Position numbers and translations under genes: made by a program. 64,000 nt of DNA from Luteimonas salinisoli (GTDB lineage Bacteria; Pseudomonadota; Gammaproteobacteria; Xanthomonadales; Xanthomonadaceae), in the NCBI RefSeq assembly GCF_013425525.1, contig NZ_JACCKA010000087.1, positions 49,863 through 113,862 on the forward strand. The letters run 5' to 3'. The notes under the pieces were generated by a model. It had not been told where the DNA came from, ran no database searches, and was given only the letters and a program-made list of their open reading frames with translations. Positions 51,493 to 62,644 of this stretch are shown in pieces (within the stretch, counting starts at the first letter, position 1; every line of letters starts with the position of its first letter).

Positions 51493-53460
51493 ATGAGCAC
51501 GCCCGTTCAAGATCCCTCCCGGCGCCGCTTCGTCGGCGCGCTCGCAGCTGGCGCCACCGTCGCCAGCCTGCCCGGCCACGGCCTCACCCCTCCGCAGGAG
51601 CGTTCCATGGCGGACCTGATCGTCCACAACGCCAGAATCACCACTCTCGACCGCAAGCGGCCCATGGCGACCGCCATCGCCGTCGCCAAGGGTGTGGTCG
51701 TCGCGGTAGGCGACGACGCGACGGTGATGGAGAAGGCCGGCGGCACCGCCTGCGTCATCGATGCCGAAGGCCGCCGCCTCATCCCGGGCCTCAACGACAG
51801 CCACACCCACCTCATCCGCGGCGGCCTCAACTACAACCTGGAGCTGCGCTGGGACGGCGTGCGCTCGCTGGCCGATGCCATGGCCATGCTCCGGGCGCAG
51901 GTCGCGCGCACGCCGGCGCCGCAATGGGTGCGCGTGATCGGCGGCTTCACCGAGCACCAGTTCGTCGAGAGGCGACTGCCCACTCTGGACGAGATCAACG
52001 CAGCCGCTCCGGACACGCCCGTCTTCATCATGCGCCTGTACGACCGCGCCCTGCTCAACCGCGCGGCGCTGCGTGCGGTCGGTTACGACCGTGACACGCC
52101 CAACCCGCCGGGCGGCGAGATCCAGCGCGACAAGGCCGGAAACCCGACCGGCCTGCTGCTGGCCAAGCCCAACGCGTTGATCCTGTACGCGACGCTGGCC
52201 GCGGGGCCGAAGCTGCCTGTCGAATACCAGGTGAACTCGACCAAACACTTCATGCGCGAGCTCAACCGCCTCGGCGTGACCTCGGTGATCGATGCCGGCG
52301 GCGGCTTCCAGAACTACCCGGAGGACTACGGGATCATCCAGGAACTGCATCGGAACGACGAACTGACCGTGCGCATCGCCTACAACCTGTTCACCCAGAA
52401 CACCGGCGGCGAGCTGACGGACTTCGAGCGCTGGACGCAGATGCTGTCCCCGCGCGAAGGCGACGACATGCTGCGCCACAACGGCGCCGGCGAGATGCTG
52501 GTGTTCTCGGCCGCGGATTTCGAACTGTTCCGCGAGCCCCGCCCCGAGCTGGCACCGGGACTGGAACCGGACCTGGAACAGGTAGTCCGCCTGCTGGCCG
52601 AACACCGCTGGCCGTTCCGCATCCATGCCACCTACGACGAGAGCATCTCGCGCATCCTCGACGTGTACGAGAAGGTGAACCGCGAGGTGCCGTTCGACGG
52701 CCTGCACTGGATCGTCGACCACGCCGAGACCGTCTCCGATCGCAGCATCGAGCGGGTGCGTGCTTTGGGAGGCGGTATCGCCGTGCAGCACCGCATGGTC
52801 TACCAGGGCGAGGATTTCGTCGAACGCTACGGGCCCGAAGCCGCGCGCCGCACGCCGCCCATCCGGCGCATGCTCGATGCCGGCGTGCCGGTCGGCGCCG
52901 GCACCGACGCCACCCGCGTGGCGAGCTACAACCCGTGGGTGGCGCTGTACTGGCTCAGCACCGGACGCACCATCGGTGGCCTGCAGCTCTACGGCGACGA
53001 CAATCGCCTCGAGCGCGAAGAAGCCTTGCGCCTGTGGACCCGCGGCAGCGCCTGGTTCTCCACCGAACAGGCGCACAAGGGCGTGCTGGCCGTCGGCCAG
53101 TTCGCGGATTTCAGCCTGCTGTCGGCCGACTTCTTCGGCGTGCCCGACGAAGCGATCCTGGACATCACCAGCGTACTGACCGTGGTCGGCGGCAAGGTCG
53201 TGCACGGCGACGGCGCATACGAGGCACTGGCGCCGGCACTGCCTGCGCCGATGCCCGACTGGTCACCGGTCCGGCACTTCGGCGGCTATCAGGGCGCCAC
53301 CCTGGCCCAGGCCTCGGCCGCTTTCGCCGCCGCGCACGGCCATGCGCACGGCGCCGGCTGCAACGTGCACGGACACGGCCATGCCGCGCACCACGCCGCA
53401 CCAACCGACGATGAGCAGGGCTTCTGGGGCGCGCTGGGTTGCTCGTGCTTCGCATTCTGA
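51493..53460 (+). CDS. Tat-exported amidohydrolase (YtcJ-like) with metal-rich C-terminal tail
   Basis: A 655-residue amidohydrolase of the YtcJ/amidohydrolase_3 type. A twin-arginine signal (SRRRFVGALAAGATVASLPG) leads into the barrel with HxH in LNDSHTHLIRGG, further ligands in RIHATYDES and WIVDHAET, and the metal Asp in GAGTDATRV. The last 60 residues form a His/Cys-rich tail (GHAHGAGCNVHGHGHAAHH, ending LGCSCFAF) that probably binds metal. Substrate unknown; export suggests hydrolysis of an N-acyl or amide compound in the periplasm. An MFS exporter follows after 49 bases. Confidence 0.88.
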   Translation: MSTPVQDPSRRRFVGALAAGATVASLPGHGLTPPQERSMADLIVHNARITTLDRKRPMATAIAVAKGVVVAVGDDATVMEKAGGTACVIDAEGRRLIPGLNDSHTHLIRGGLNYNLELRWDGVRSLADAMAMLRAQVARTPAPQWVRVIGGFTEHQFVERRLPTLDEINAAAPDTPVFIMRLYDRALLNRAALRAVGYDRDTPNPPGGEIQRDKAGNPTGLLLAKPNALILYATLAAGPKLPVEYQVNSTKHFMRELNRLGVTSVIDAGGGFQNYPEDYGIIQELHRNDELTVRIAYNLFTQNTGGELTDFERWTQMLSPREGDDMLRHNGAGEMLVFSAADFELFREPRPELAPGLEPDLEQVVRLLAEHRWPFRIHATYDESISRILDVYEKVNREVPFDGLHWIVDHAETVSDRSIERVRALGGGIAVQHRMVYQGEDFVERYGPEAARRTPPIRRMLDAGVPVGAGTDATRVASYNPWVALYWLSTGRTIGGLQLYGDDNRLEREEALRLWTRGSAWFSTEQAHKGVLAVGQFADFSLLSADFFGVPDEAILDITSVLTVVGGKVVHGDGAYEALAPALPAPMPDWSPVRHFGGYQGATLAQASAAFAAAHGHAHGAGCNVHGHGHAAHHAAPTDDEQGFWGALGCSCFAF

Positions 53461-53509
53461 GCGCCGCCCTCGCGAATTTCTCCCCCTTCATGCGGCATAC
53501 GACATCACG

Positions 53510-55165
53510 ATGAACCAGCCTTCCCTCCGATCGAATGCCCCCGCGCCTGGCGCCTGGTCGCCGTTGACCCAGCCCACCTTCCGCATGATGTGGCTGGCCG
53601 TGCTGATCGGCAACATCGGCACCTGGATCCACGAGGTCAGCGCCGCCTGGGTGATGGCGGAGAATACCGGCTCGCCCTTGATGGTCGCAGCGGTGCAGGC
53701 AGCGACCACCTTGCCGGTGGTGCTGCTGGCCGTGTTCGCCGGCACGCTCGCCGACATCGTGGATCGCCGCAAATACCTGATCCTGGCCCAGCTGTGGATG
53801 TTGATCGTCGCCAGCACGCTGGCCCTGCTCGCGCACCTGGACATGCTCGGGCCGTGGACCCTGATCGCATTGACGTTCGCGCTGGGCATCGGCGCGGCGA
53901 TGGCGATGCCCGCGCAACAGGCGACCGTTCCCGAACTCGTGCCGCGCACCATGCTCGGCCCGGCGGTGGCCCTGTCCTCGCTGAGCATGAACATCGCGCG
54001 CGCCGTGGGCCCCGCGCTCGGTGGCCTGATCGTGGCCAGCGCCGGGATCGAATGGGCCTTCGCGATCAATGCCCTGAGCTTCCTCGGCATCATGGTCGTG
54101 CTCTTCATTTGGAAGCGCACGCACACAAGGTCCGTGCTGCCGCCCGAATCTTTCGGCGTCGCCCTGCGCGCAGGCCTGCGCTATGCCACCCAGTCCTCGG
54201 TGCTGCAGTCGGTGCTGGTCAAGGCCGCCAGCTTCTTCGTGTTCGCCAGCGCGCTGACCGCGCTGCTGCCGATCGTGGTCAACCGCGACCTGCAGGCCAG
54301 TGCCGGCACCTACGGCCTGCTGCTGGGATGCATCGGCATCGGCGCGATCAGCGGTGCGGTGCTGCTGCCCAGGCTGCGCGCGAGGATCGCCCCGGACCGT
54401 CTGGTGCTGATCGCGACCCTCGTCTACGCAGTCTGCATGCTGGCGCTGGCGCTGCTGCGCAGCATTCCCGTGCTGTACGTCGTCTCGCTGGTCAATGGCT
54501 TCGCCTGGATCGCGGTGTTGTCGTCGCTGCAGATCGCCGCCCAGACTTCCGTGCCGGCCTGGGTGCGTGCGCGGGCGCTCGCGCTGTACATCGTGGTGTT
54601 CTCCGGCGGCATGGCGATCGGCAGCCTGGGCTGGGGCACGCTCGCCCAGCAGACCAGCACCACCACCGCGCTGCTGGCTGCAGCCACCGGTACCGTGCTG
54701 GCCGCGTTCTTCGGCCTGCGTTTCCGGCTGGGGGAGGCGGCCAACATCAATGTCACGCCCTCCGGCCATTGGCCCCAGCCGGTGGTGGTGGACGACATCG
54801 ACGGCGACCGCGGCCCGGTGCTGGTCACGATCGAATACAGGATCGCGCTGGACCGTCGCGGCGAGTTCCTGCGCCTGATGCACACCCTTGGCCGCAGCCG
54901 TCGCCGCGACGGCGCTGTGCAATGGGGCGTCGCCGAGGACACCGAAGCGCCCGGCACCTACCTGGAGTACTTCCTCGATGGCTCCTGGCTGGAACACCTG
55001 CGCCAGCACGAGCGGGTGACCGAGGATGAACGCGCATTGCAGGACCAGATCTTGCGGCTGCTCGCCGATCCCGCGCGCACCCCGACGGTACGCCACTTCG
55101 TCGGCGGCGCGCCTGGCGCGCCGCTGAGGCAAGCCCCTGCGGCCGGTGTCCACGTCCTGGGATGA
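53510..55165 (+). CDS. MFS transporter (MFS_3/EntS-like) with C-terminal ABM-type domain
   Basis: A 551-residue protein with 12 predicted membrane helices (about 20-405), typical of the MFS_3 group: GNIGTWIHEVSAAWVMAE, LADIVDRRKYLILAQ and MSLNIARAVGPALGGL-like sequence. The last 130 residues (VLVTIEYRIALDRRGEFLRLMH onward) form a soluble antibiotic-monooxygenase-like ferredoxin fold seen attached to many members. Probably exports a small product of the cluster. Substrate unknown. Confidence 0.88.
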   Translation: MNQPSLRSNAPAPGAWSPLTQPTFRMMWLAVLIGNIGTWIHEVSAAWVMAENTGSPLMVAAVQAATTLPVVLLAVFAGTLADIVDRRKYLILAQLWMLIVASTLALLAHLDMLGPWTLIALTFALGIGAAMAMPAQQATVPELVPRTMLGPAVALSSLSMNIARAVGPALGGLIVASAGIEWAFAINALSFLGIMVVLFIWKRTHTRSVLPPESFGVALRAGLRYATQSSVLQSVLVKAASFFVFASALTALLPIVVNRDLQASAGTYGLLLGCIGIGAISGAVLLPRLRARIAPDRLVLIATLVYAVCMLALALLRSIPVLYVVSLVNGFAWIAVLSSLQIAAQTSVPAWVRARALALYIVVFSGGMAIGSLGWGTLAQQTSTTTALLAAATGTVLAAFFGLRFRLGEAANINVTPSGHWPQPVVVDDIDGDRGPVLVTIEYRIALDRRGEFLRLMHTLGRSRRRDGAVQWGVAEDTEAPGTYLEYFLDGSWLEHLRQHERVTEDERALQDQILRLLADPARTPTVRHFVGGAPGAPLRQAPAAGVHVLG

Positions 55166-55234
55166 GCTGGCGTGTCTGATCGACCTGGCGGCGCCCCGGA
55201 ATTGCGGTGCCGGTGGCAGGCAGCAGGAACAAGC

Positions 55235-56590
55235 ATGCGCACGGCCTGGCTCGGCATGCCCCTGCTGCTGGCGGTCGACACCGCGCTGGCGCAGTTTCGT
55301 CCGCTGCGGTTCGACGACGACTTCAGCGCGCAGCGCCACGCCTGCGCCAAGGACATCCACAGCGCATGCTGGAAGGATCGCCCGCTCGGCGACCATGCGC
55401 GCGTCAGCGTCGGCGGCGACCTGCGCTGGCGCTACGAGCATACCGGCCATCCCCGCTACGGCCTGGAGCCCCAGGACCGCTGGGGCGTTTGGATGAACCG
55501 CCATTCCGCCTTCGTCGACCTGCGCATCGGCGAACACTGGCGCGGCTTCGCGCAACTGGCCAGTTCGCACGCCAACGGCCGCGTCGCGGGTCCCTCGCCG
55601 GTGGACGAGAATCGACTCGATTCGACCAACCTGTTCGTCGAATGGCGATCGGCGACACACGGCAACCGCGGCATCGGAGTGCGAGTCGGCATCCAGGAAC
55701 TGCAGTTCGGATCCGGGCGCGCCATCGACGCGCGCGAGGGCCCCAACGTCCGGCGCAGCTTCGAGGCCGTCCGCGCCTATGCGACCCGCGGACACTGGCG
55801 CGTCGATGCATTCGCCGCAGCCCCGCGGCACAATCGCCCGGGCACCTTCGACGACGGCCGCTCGCAGACCCAGGCGCTGCGCGGCCTCTACGCCACCCGC
55901 ACCGCAGCGATCACCTCCTGGGACGTCTACGCGCTGCATTTCGAAGACACCCTCGCCCGCTATGTCCAGGGCGTGGCGCACGAGCGCCGATGGACGCTCG
56001 GAGCCCGCGTGTTCGGCCGCCGCAATGCCTGGGACTGGAACTGGGAATCCATCGTCCAGGGTGGCCAATTCGGCAACGCCGACATCCGCGCCTGGTCCCT
56101 CGCCACCGACACCGGCTACACCTTCGACGACATGCCCGGCCAGCCCCGGCTGGCACTGCTCGTCGCCATCGCCAGCGGCGACAAGGATCCCGACGACGGC
56201 CGCCTCGGCACCCTCAATCCGTTCTACCCGCGCGGCAACTACTTCGGCGACGAAGCGACGCTCGGGCCACGCAACTTCTTCAACATCCATCCCGCCCTGA
56301 GCGTGCAGCTTTCACCGCAGGTCGCGCTGGACGCCGGCCTCGACTTCTTCTGGCGTCACAGCACCCGCGATGGCGTGTATGCGCCCAACGGCATGCTGAT
56401 CGGACCCGCTGGCGACAGCCGCGCCCGGTATGTCGCGACCATCGCATCGCTGGGCACCACCTGGACGCCGGCGCCGGGCTGGTCCGCGAGCGCGGTCGTC
56501 GCCTACGCGCAGCCTGGCGCGTTCCTGCGCGAGACCGGCGCCGACGATGCGCTGAGCCTGATCAGCCTCACGCTGCAGTACCGGTTCTGA
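55235..56590 (+). CDS. Alginate-export-family outer-membrane porin
   Basis: A 451-residue outer-membrane protein: signal peptide MRTAWLGMPLLLAVDTALA, then a barrel of the alginate_exp/AlgE-like family with characteristic GGDLRWRYEHTGHPRYG, NLFVEWRSA, IGVRVGIQELQFGSGRAIDAR, and NPFYPRGNYFGD. It ends in LTLQYRF with a terminal Phe. No alginate genes are present, and the family also covers porins for small organic compounds. It is best read as the outer-membrane gate of the preceding amidohydrolase-MFS cluster. Confidence 0.85.
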   Translation: MRTAWLGMPLLLAVDTALAQFRPLRFDDDFSAQRHACAKDIHSACWKDRPLGDHARVSVGGDLRWRYEHTGHPRYGLEPQDRWGVWMNRHSAFVDLRIGEHWRGFAQLASSHANGRVAGPSPVDENRLDSTNLFVEWRSATHGNRGIGVRVGIQELQFGSGRAIDAREGPNVRRSFEAVRAYATRGHWRVDAFAAAPRHNRPGTFDDGRSQTQALRGLYATRTAAITSWDVYALHFEDTLARYVQGVAHERRWTLGARVFGRRNAWDWNWESIVQGGQFGNADIRAWSLATDTGYTFDDMPGQPRLALLVAIASGDKDPDDGRLGTLNPFYPRGNYFGDEATLGPRNFFNIHPALSVQLSPQVALDAGLDFFWRHSTRDGVYAPNGMLIGPAGDSRARYVATIASLGTTWTPAPGWSASAVVAYAQPGAFLRETGADDALSLISLTLQYRF

Positions 56591-56679
56591 ACAGGTCGGG
56601 TCAGGGGCATGCCCTGCCCCGGCAAACCCTGCGCCGTTTACCGGCAGCACGTCCATAAATCCATTTGTTTTCATTCATT

Positions 56680-56695
56680 TGAATAACGTTATTCA
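56680..56695. promoter_or_regulatory. 16-bp perfect palindrome upstream of copL
   Basis: TGAATAACGTTATTCA lies in an AT-rich 40-base patch 89 bases before copL. It has the form of a TetR-, MarR- or LuxR-type operator. No regulator of these types is adjacent. It also marks the compositional border between the accessory cluster and the copper locus. Confidence 0.45.
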
Positions 56696-56783
56696 TCTCA
56701 TTCCTGAGATACGGTCGCCTGCTTCATCCCGCACTCAGCGTGCCGCCGCGGTCCGGTGCCGGTCCACGCTAGAATCGTCCGAC

Positions 56784-57182
56784 ATGTCGCGCCTGTTGCC
56801 CCGAGTTCTGCTTTGCCTTGCCCTGATCCTCAACGGTGCGGGGCTTGGCGCGTTCGCAGGCGAGCCGGTGGCCACCAAGGCTGCGGCCCAGGATGCTGGC
56901 GCGGCGGCACCTGCGGCGTCGCCGTGCCACGGCGGCGGAGCTCCGAGCAAGACCGCGGATCCGCCGGCGGACACGCCGGCACCGTCCGCTCCCCACGAAG
57001 GCCAGCATCCGGGCTGCTGCGACGGAGCCTGCGATTGCGGCTGTGCCCAGCCGCCGCCGGCATTCGCGGCCGGTGATGCCCCCGCAGCCACGGCGGCCGT
57101 TTCCACGCCCGATCCACTCGCGCCTCCGGCGCAGCGCGTGGCGCCTCCGCCGCCGCCGTTGATCCGGCCGCCCATCGGCTGA
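56784..57182 (+). CDS. copL: CopL-family metal-binding regulatory protein
   Basis: A 132-residue secreted or membrane-associated small protein. A signal-like hydrophobic N-terminus (LLPRVLLCLALILNGAGLGAFA) is followed by a Pro/Ala-rich region and the cysteine cluster CCDGACDCGCAQPPP that marks CopL of xanthomonads. CopL is required there for copper-inducible copAB expression. TAGAAT at 56770-56775 lies eight bases before the ATG and no Shine-Dalgarno is present, suggesting a leaderless mRNA. The ATG chosen begins the signal sequence. Confidence 0.8.
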   Translation: MSRLLPRVLLCLALILNGAGLGAFAGEPVATKAAAQDAGAAAPAASPCHGGGAPSKTADPPADTPAPSAPHEGQHPGCCDGACDCGCAQPPPAFAAGDAPAATAAVSTPDPLAPPAQRVAPPPPPLIRPPIG

Positions 57183-57363
57183 ACTGCGTGCCGCCACCGC
57201 GGCACGTGCCCGGCAGCCCCGCGACTGCGGCCGCAGCGGCCGGGCCGCACCGGCCCTCGTCGCCGCTGCCAGTCCTTCCGACCCACCTCGCGCCCTCGCC
57301 GGGGCCTACGCCGTGCCGGCCCAACCGACCTGGGCATCGGCGGGCCATTGCAGGAGACAGACC

Positions 57364-57915
57364 ATGAACCGCCCAATCGCCGCCCTCGCGGCTTTCGTCC
57401 TGACCGCCGCCATTTCCGCCTGTGGCGGCGCCTCGCAGGCCGGCCCCCAGGCCAGCGCCGACGGTACCGGGGCCGCGCAGCCCCCCGCTGCCGGTGCAGC
57501 GACTCCCGACCCGCGGCCCGCCGACGCCGCCGCCCTGCCTCGAGTGATCGTGCACAAGGACCCCAACTGCGGTTGCTGCAGTCTCTGGGCCGAGCACATG
57601 CGGCGTGACGGCTTCGAGGTCGAGCTGCGCGACGTCGACGACCTGGCCGCGGTCCGCGAGCGTGCCGGAGTGCCGGCCGCCAAGGCGTCCTGCCACACCG
57701 CCCTGGTCGGCGACTACTTCGTCGAAGGCCACGTGCCGGCCGCGGACGTGCGGCGGCTGCTGGCCGAACGCCCCGATGCCCTGGGCATCACCGCGCCGGG
57801 CATGCCGCTGGGCTCGCCCGGCATGGAGATGCCCAACGGCCGTACCGACGCCTATTCGGTGGAGCTGGTGCACGACGACGGCTCGACCACGGAGTTCGCG
57901 CGTCACGGTGAATGA
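57364..57915 (+). CDS. DUF411 (CGCC-motif) copper-associated lipoprotein
   Basis: A 183-residue lipoprotein: signal with lipobox ISAC (Cys20), a disordered spacer, then a DUF411 domain (about 70-180) with the motif [33 protein letters not shown] and [18 protein letters not shown]411 proteins are habitual members of copper-resistance loci and probably bind Cu(I) in the periplasm. The 181-base gap after copL has no gene. The MerR-type promoter begins 15 bases after its stop. Confidence 0.9.
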   Translation: MNRPIAALAAFVLTAAISACGGASQAGPQASADGTGAAQPPAAGAATPDPRPADAAALPRVIVHKDPNCGCCSLWAEHMRRDGFEVELRDVDDLAAVRERAGVPAAKASCHTALVGDYFVEGHVPAADVRRLLAERPDALGITAPGMPLGSPGMEMPNGRTDAYSVELVHDDGSTTEFARHGE

Positions 57916-57929
57916 GCGGGCGCGAAGTC

Positions 57930-57961
57930 TTGACTCTGGACCATGGTCCAGGCTGCAGACT
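57930..57961 (+). promoter_or_regulatory. MerR/CueR-type promoter-operator of the cop operon
   Basis: TTGACT (57930-57935) is followed by the perfect dyad CTGGACCATGGTCCAG (57936-57951) and a weak -10 (GCAGAC or CAGACT) at an elongated spacing of 19-20 bases. This is the layout of MerR-family promoters, in which metal-bound regulator untwists the long spacer. It precedes the MerR gene itself, so the operon is autoregulated. Confidence 0.75.
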
Positions 57962-57990
57962 TCGCTCGAGCACTCGCAGGGACCACACCC

Positions 57991-58385
57991 ATGAAGATCG
58001 GCCAACTGGCGCAGCGCGCCGACGTTCCCATCGATACCGTGCGCTACTACGAGCGCGCGGGGATCCTGCCGCAGCCCGGCCGGGAGGCTTCCGGCTACCG
58101 CAGCTATGGCGACGACGACGTCGCGCGGCTGCGCTTCGTGCGCCGCGCCAAGGCGCTCGGGTTCACCCTGGTCGAGGTCCGCGAGCTGCTGGCGCTGTCG
58201 GATCACCGCGGCGACGACATGGGCGAACTGAAGGCGGCAGCGATCGGCAAGCTGGCCGACGTGGAGCGCAGGCTGGAGGAGCTGGCCCGCATCCGCGACG
58301 GCCTGCAGGCGCTGATCGCGGCCTGCCCCGGGCACGGCGCGCTGGAGGCCTGCCCGATCCTGGCCGCGCTGGCGGAGGAGGCGGC

Positions 58386-58389
<4 letters not shown>
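57991..58389 (+). CDS. MerR-family metal-responsive regulator (CueR-like)
   Basis: A 132-residue regulator: [28 protein letters not shown] is the MerR winged helix, then a dimerisation helix, and a C-terminal metal-loop region with [13 protein letters not shown] (two cysteines). It starts the four-gene operon and its stop overlaps the ATPase start by four bases. Copper or silver sensing is inferred from its target genes. Confidence 0.9.
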
Positions 58390-60793
<2,404 letters not shown>

Positions 60794-60797
<4 letters not shown>

Positions 60798-62644
60798 CCT
60801 CCAGATTCCCTCCCGTCCCGCGTTCCGCCATGCCCCCGGCGGATCCCGCGCGCCGGCGCTTCGTCACCGGGCTCGCCGCGGCCGGCTCGCTGGCCCTGCT
60901 CGGGCCTTCGCCGGGCCATGGCCGCACGCCGCCGCGCCCCCAGGCCGAGCTGCGCGGCACCGAGTTCGATCTTTCGATCGGCGCGTCGATGGTCAACTTC
61001 ACCGGCCGCGAGCGGCCGGCGATCACCGTCAACGGCACCCTGCCGGCACCGCTGCTGCGCTTCCGCGAGGGCGACACGGTCACGTTGCGGGTGAGCAACC
61101 GGCTGCGCGACTACAGTTCGATCCACTGGCACGGCATTCTGCTGCCGGCCAACATGGACGGCGTGCCGGGGCTGAGTTTCGACGGCATCGCCCCGGGCGA
61201 GACCTTCGTGTACCGCTTCCGCCTGGTGCAGTCCGGCACCTACTGGTACCACAGCCACTCCGCGTTCCAGGAGCAGGCCGGCCTCTACGGACCGATGATC
61301 GTCGACCCGGCCGGCGCCCTGCCCTACGCCTACGACCGCGAGCACGTGGTGCTGCTGTCGGACTGGACCGATCTCGAACCCGCCGCGCTGTTCCGCCGGC
61401 TCAAGCAGTTCGCCGAGTACGACAACTACTACAAGCCGACCGTCGGCGACTTCATCGCCGATGCGCGCCGCGACGGGCTGGCCGCCACCCTCGCCGACCG
61501 CGCCGCCTGGGGGCGGATGCGGATGACCCCGACCGACATCTCCGACGTCAACGCCCACACCTATACGTACCTGTGCAACGGCGTCACGCCCGACGACAAC
61601 TGGACCGCCACCTTCCGCCCCGGCGAGAAGGTGCTGCTGCGCTTCATCAACGCCTCGGCGATGACCTACTTCGACGTCCGTATTCCAGGCCTGAAGATGA
61701 CCGTGGTCGCCGCCGACGGCCAGCCGATCCACCCGGTCAGCGTCGACGAGTTCCGCATCGCCGTGGCCGAGACCTTCGACGTGATCGTCGAACCGCGCGG
61801 CCAGGACGCCTGGACCATCTTCGCCCAGGACATGGGCCGCACCGGCTATGCGCGCGCCACCCTGGCGGTACGCGAGGGGCTGCGGGCGCCGGTGCCGCCG
61901 GTCGACCCGCGCCCGCTGCTGACGATGGATGACATGGGACATGGAGGACACGGCGCCCACGGCGCGGATGCGCCGGAGGGTGGCTGCGGCGCGGCGATGA
62001 AGGGCATGGAGGGCGGCTGCGGCGCGGCGATGGGCCACGGCGGGCACGGGGCGCACGCCGGCGTGGCGCACGGTGGCGATCACGACGCGTCCGGTGACGG
62101 GCATGGCGGGTCCGCCGGCATGCAGGCGCATCCGCCCAGCGAGCGCGGCAACCCGCTGGTCGACATGCAGACCATGACCCCCGCGCCGAAGCTCGACGAC
62201 CCCGGCATCGGCCTGCGCGGCAACGGCCGCCGGGTGCTGACCTACGGCGACATGCGCAGCCTGTTCGACGATCCCGACGGCCGCGAGCCCGGCCGCACCC
62301 TGGAACTGCATCTGACCGGGCACATGGAGAAGTTCGCCTGGTCCTTCGACGGCATGAAGTTCAACGATGCCGCACCGCTGCGGCTCAACTACGGCGAGCG
62401 CATGCGCATCACCCTGGTCAACGACACCATGATGACCCACCCCATCCACCTGCACGGAATGTGGAGCGACCTCGAGGACGAGCAGGGACGGTTCCAGGTG
62501 CGCAAGCACACCGTCGACATGCCGCCCGGCACCCGCCGCAGCTACCGCGTGCGCGCCGACGCGCTCGGGCGCTGGGCCTATCACTGCCATCTGCTCTACC
62601 ACATGGAAGCCGGGATGATGCGGGAAGTGAGGGTGGAGGAATGA
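60794..62644 (+). CDS. copA: Copper-resistance multicopper oxidase CopA
   Basis: A 616-residue periplasmic oxidase that converts Cu(I) to Cu(II) and sequesters copper. Tat signal ([19 protein letters not shown]); copper ligands in [36 protein letters not shown] and [13 protein letters not shown]. Between about residues 378 and 440 is a Met/His/Gly-rich insert ([30 protein letters not shown]) that likely binds many Cu ions. Its ends overlap both neighbours by four bases. Confidence 0.96.

Noticed and set aside
53165-56290. A 1041-codon open frame on the minus strand across the MFS and porin genes
   Set aside because: Antisense shadow of recognised genes; no known domain; biased codon composition.
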